From assembly GCA_903918325.1 (NCBI GenBank), contig CAIXDY010000147.1:1-7948 (forward strand): a stretch of DNA of 7,948 nt, written 5' to 3'. This DNA is from an uncultured Actinomycetes bacterium (GTDB taxonomy: Bacteria; Actinomycetota; Actinomycetes; Nanopelagicales; Nanopelagicaceae). The notes beneath the pieces are model-generated. The model did not search any database. It saw only the letters and a list, made by a program, of their open reading frames with translations, and was not told the origin of the DNA. Shown one piece after another: positions 6,477-7,948 of the stretch (positions are counted from its first letter, which is position 1; each line of letters opens with the position of its first letter). A program made the translations under genes and the position numbers.

Positions 6477-6875
6477 GTGGCACGTCGACAATTAAATTTT
6501 CAACGTCGACGTACCTCTGGTCGTGCAATCAGCCTGTGGTCACTATTTCTGATTTTGACCCTGGCTGTGGCACCACCCATTAAGCATTACTTCACACAGC
6601 GTGCGCAGATAAGCGCCCTTAATTCTCAATTAAATTCAAACCGCGCGGCATTGGATAAAGCAACTCAAGAACTTCTGCTGTGGCAAGATCCTGAATACAT
6701 TAAAACCCAAGCCCGTGAACGTTTGCACTTTGTCCTTCCAGGAGAGCGTCAATACATTGTGACCGAAAATGGCACATCTACCGACACAAACCAATCAACT
6801 AAAATCGCAACGTCACTTGCTGATGGTCAACCTTGGTATTCACGTTTAATCGCATCAATAAGTGAAACGGGTTGA
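6477..6875 (+). CDS. DivIC/FtsB-type septum formation protein
   Basis: Members of this family (FtsB in E. coli, DivIC in Bacillus) join the FtsQ/FtsL or DivIB/FtsL complex that activates septal wall synthesis. The 132-residue protein has a basic cytoplasmic start (MARRQLNFQRRR), one membrane segment at about 18-35 (ISLWSLFLILTLAVAPPI), then a polar coiled-coil-like stretch (about 41-70) that should lie outside the membrane, and the family signature DPEYIKTQARERLHFVLPGE (71-90). A polar Thr/Ser/Asn-rich linker leads to a C-terminal aromatic patch, QPWYSRLIASI (118-128). The GTG start at 6477 lies 8 nt after the eno stop, with no clear Shine-Dalgarno site. The last 14 nt overlap the next gene. 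Distinguishing FtsB from DivIC by sequence is not meaningful here, so no symbol is given. Confidence 0.9.
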   Translation: MARRQLNFQRRRTSGRAISLWSLFLILTLAVAPPIKHYFTQRAQISALNSQLNSNRAALDKATQELLLWQDPEYIKTQARERLHFVLPGERQYIVTENGTSTDTNQSTKIATSLADGQPWYSRLIASISETG

Positions 6876-7368
6876 TTCATTGCGTGAAGTAACTCAATCA
6901 GATTTGGATTGCATCGAAACACAGTTAGGTCGAACACCTCGAGATGTTCATGCAATTGCTTACCGTTGCCCATGCGGTAAACCTGCAGTAGTTGAAACTC
7001 CACCACGCCTTGCCGATGGCACACCTTTTCCAACTTTTTATTATGCAACATGTCCGCGTTTAACTGCCGTGATTTCTACTTTAGAAACAACGGGATTAAT
7101 GGGACAAATGAACGAACGCCTAGAAACCGATGCAGAGTTAGCTGGTGCTTATCACGCAGCCCATGATGATTACATTGCTGCACGCTCTGCACTTGGAATC
7201 GAAGTTGCTGAAGTAGACGAAGTTTCTGCGGGTGGAATGCCCAATCGGGTTAAATGCTTACATTCATTGGTTGCGCACTCACTTGCTGCCGGCCCAGATG
7301 TAAATCCGCTGGGGGATGAAGCGTTAGCCAAACTACCTCATTGGTGGGAAAGCAATCCATGCGAGTAG
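6862..7368 (+). CDS. DUF501 family protein, function unknown
   Basis: I recognise this 168-residue protein as the DUF501 family, conserved in Actinobacteria next to divIC/ftsB and ppx; its activity is not known to me. Visible features are an N-terminal segment (SDLDCIETQLGRTPRDV, 13-29), the family core AYRCPCGKPAVVETPPRL (33-50) with DGTPFPTFYYATCPRL (52-67), and the conserved C-terminal stretch NRVKCLHSLVAHSLAAGPDV (128-147) followed by NPLGDEAL. No signal peptide or membrane segment is seen, so it should be cytoplasmic. Cys36, Cys38, Cys64, Cys132, His134 and His139 fall in the conserved blocks and could bind a metal or act catalytically, but this is an inference. The GTG 6862 start gives a 14-nt overlap with the previous gene. 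An in-frame TTG at 6880, 4 nt after that gene's stop, is an alternative. Neither has a clear Shine-Dalgarno site. Confidence 0.88.
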   Translation: MKRVDSLREVTQSDLDCIETQLGRTPRDVHAIAYRCPCGKPAVVETPPRLADGTPFPTFYYATCPRLTAVISTLETTGLMGQMNERLETDAELAGAYHAAHDDYIAARSALGIEVAEVDEVSAGGMPNRVKCLHSLVAHSLAAGPDVNPLGDEALAKLPHWWESNPCE

Positions 7369-7948
7369 CAGCCATTGATTGCGGTACTAATTCAATCCGT
7401 TTACTTATTGCCGATATTGAAGGTAATAATTTTCGCGAGGTTGTTCGCACGATGGAAATTGTGCGCTTAGGGCAGGGCGTTGATCAAACGGGCCAATTTC
7501 ATCCGGATGCAATTGCACGCACATTAGCTGCCGTAGAGTTATTCGCGGCTGAAATTGCAAAACGCGGAGTACAAAAGATTCGTTTTTGCGCAACAAGTGC
7601 AACACGCGATGCAACTAATCGTCATCTATTTGTTGATGGAGTGCGCGAACGTTTAGGTATAGAACTCGATGTCATTAGTGGGGAAGAAGAAGCCGCACTT
7701 TCATTTGCTGGCGCGATTCAAGAATTTCCACAATCAGAAGGACCATTTCTAGTGGTTGATATCGGAGGAGGTTCCACTGAATTTGTTTTTGGCGCTAAAG
7801 CAGTAGAAGCGGCAAAGTCAGTCAACATTGGTTGCGTGCGTATGAGCGAGCGTCACTTTGCTAATGATCCAGCCACACCTGAACAAGTTGAAGCCGCACG
7901 CAAAGATATTCAAGGAGCAATTGCCACAGCTGCGGCCATAGTTCCGAT
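7359..7948 (+). CDS. ppx: Ppx/GppA-type exopolyphosphatase, N-terminal part (runs off right edge)
   Basis: Enzymes of this family remove terminal phosphate from polyphosphate and/or convert pppGpp to ppGpp. 196 codons plus two bases are visible. The protein has the ASKHA-type phosphate-1 loop AAIDCGTNSIRLLIAD (4-19), the conserved CATSATRDATN (77-87), SGEEEAALSFAGA (107-119), which carries the region of the catalytic glutamate, and the phosphate-2 loop VVDIGGGSTEFVFG (132-145). All look intact. This visible half covers most of the first domain; the rest is outside the window, so substrate preference cannot be judged. ATG 7359 overlaps the DUF501 stop region by 10 nt, and a modest GGGAAAG lies 6 nt upstream inside that gene. 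Actinobacteria usually carry two such proteins; the neighbours match the one that M. tuberculosis encodes as Rv1026 (from memory). Confidence 0.94.
   Translation, partial: MRVAAIDCGTNSIRLLIADIEGNNFREVVRTMEIVRLGQGVDQTGQFHPDAIARTLAAVELFAAEIAKRGVQKIRFCATSATRDATNRHLFVDGVRERLGIELDVISGEEEAALSFAGAIQEFPQSEGPFLVVDIGGGSTEFVFGAKAVEAAKSVNIGCVRMSERHFANDPATPEQVEAARKDIQGAIATAAAIVP

Noticed and set aside
6862..6875. Overlap of the division gene and DUF501 as a frameshift or gene fusion
   Set aside because: Both proteins keep full-length, family-typical ends and separate starts; this is an ordinary short overlap.
1..7948. Mobile elements, CRISPR arrays, tRNA or rRNA genes, defence systems
   Set aside because: No transposase or integrase, no regularly spaced repeats and no tRNA-like segments were seen; almost all of the window is explained by intact housekeeping genes.

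Overview
The window reads as a piece of the core chromosome of a mid-to-low GC actinobacterium. Two observations suggest this: the gene order mfd - lipoprotein - mazG - eno - divIC/ftsB-like - DUF501 - ppx, which is a typical actinobacterial arrangement (from memory, M. tuberculosis Rv1020-Rv1026 is very similar), and protein details such as the DUF501 family and the actinobacterial form of the PEP carboxylase N-terminus. By eye the DNA is only moderately GC-rich (I could not compute the value), codons often end in A or T, spacers are tiny and genes overlap. That combination fits a streamlined aquatic actinobacterium of the Nanopelagicales (acI) kind; this assignment is an inference.

Layout. 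Positions 1-264 (minus strand) hold the first 88 codons of phosphoenolpyruvate carboxylase (ppc), which runs off the left edge. A 111-bp divergent control region (265-375) separates it from the plus-strand series and contains two inverted repeats. mfd (376-3846) encodes a full transcription-repair coupling factor. It is followed, with a 1-nt overlap, by a small SurA-N-like lipoprotein (3846-4451) and, after 7 nt, by mazG (4459-5109). An 81-nt gap with a strong ribosome binding site and a possible folded leader precedes enolase (5191-6468). Eight nt later begins a one-pass DivIC/FtsB-type division protein (6477-6875), then a DUF501 protein (6862-7368, 14-nt overlap) and an exopolyphosphatase/GppA-type enzyme (7359 to the right edge, 10-nt overlap). 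No stretch over 300 bases lacks a gene.

How the genes fit together. The series mixes housekeeping jobs: repair of transcribed DNA (Mfd), NTP pool cleaning (MazG), central carbon flow (enolase makes PEP; PEPC, divergent at the left edge, uses it), septum assembly (DivIC/FtsB-like), and polyphosphate or pppGpp turnover (Ppx). Two members, the lipoprotein and the DUF501 protein, have no clear function. No terminator was seen between 376 and 7948, so co-transcription of much of the series is likely, perhaps with an added start before eno.

Nothing here looks like a mobile element, phage, CRISPR or defence system. The most interesting non-routine signals are the mfd leader, where a GC-rich hairpin and a Shine-Dalgarno-blocking pairing are mutually exclusive, the 2-nt-offset ATG that overlaps the mfd GTG start, and the two conserved but uncharacterised proteins.
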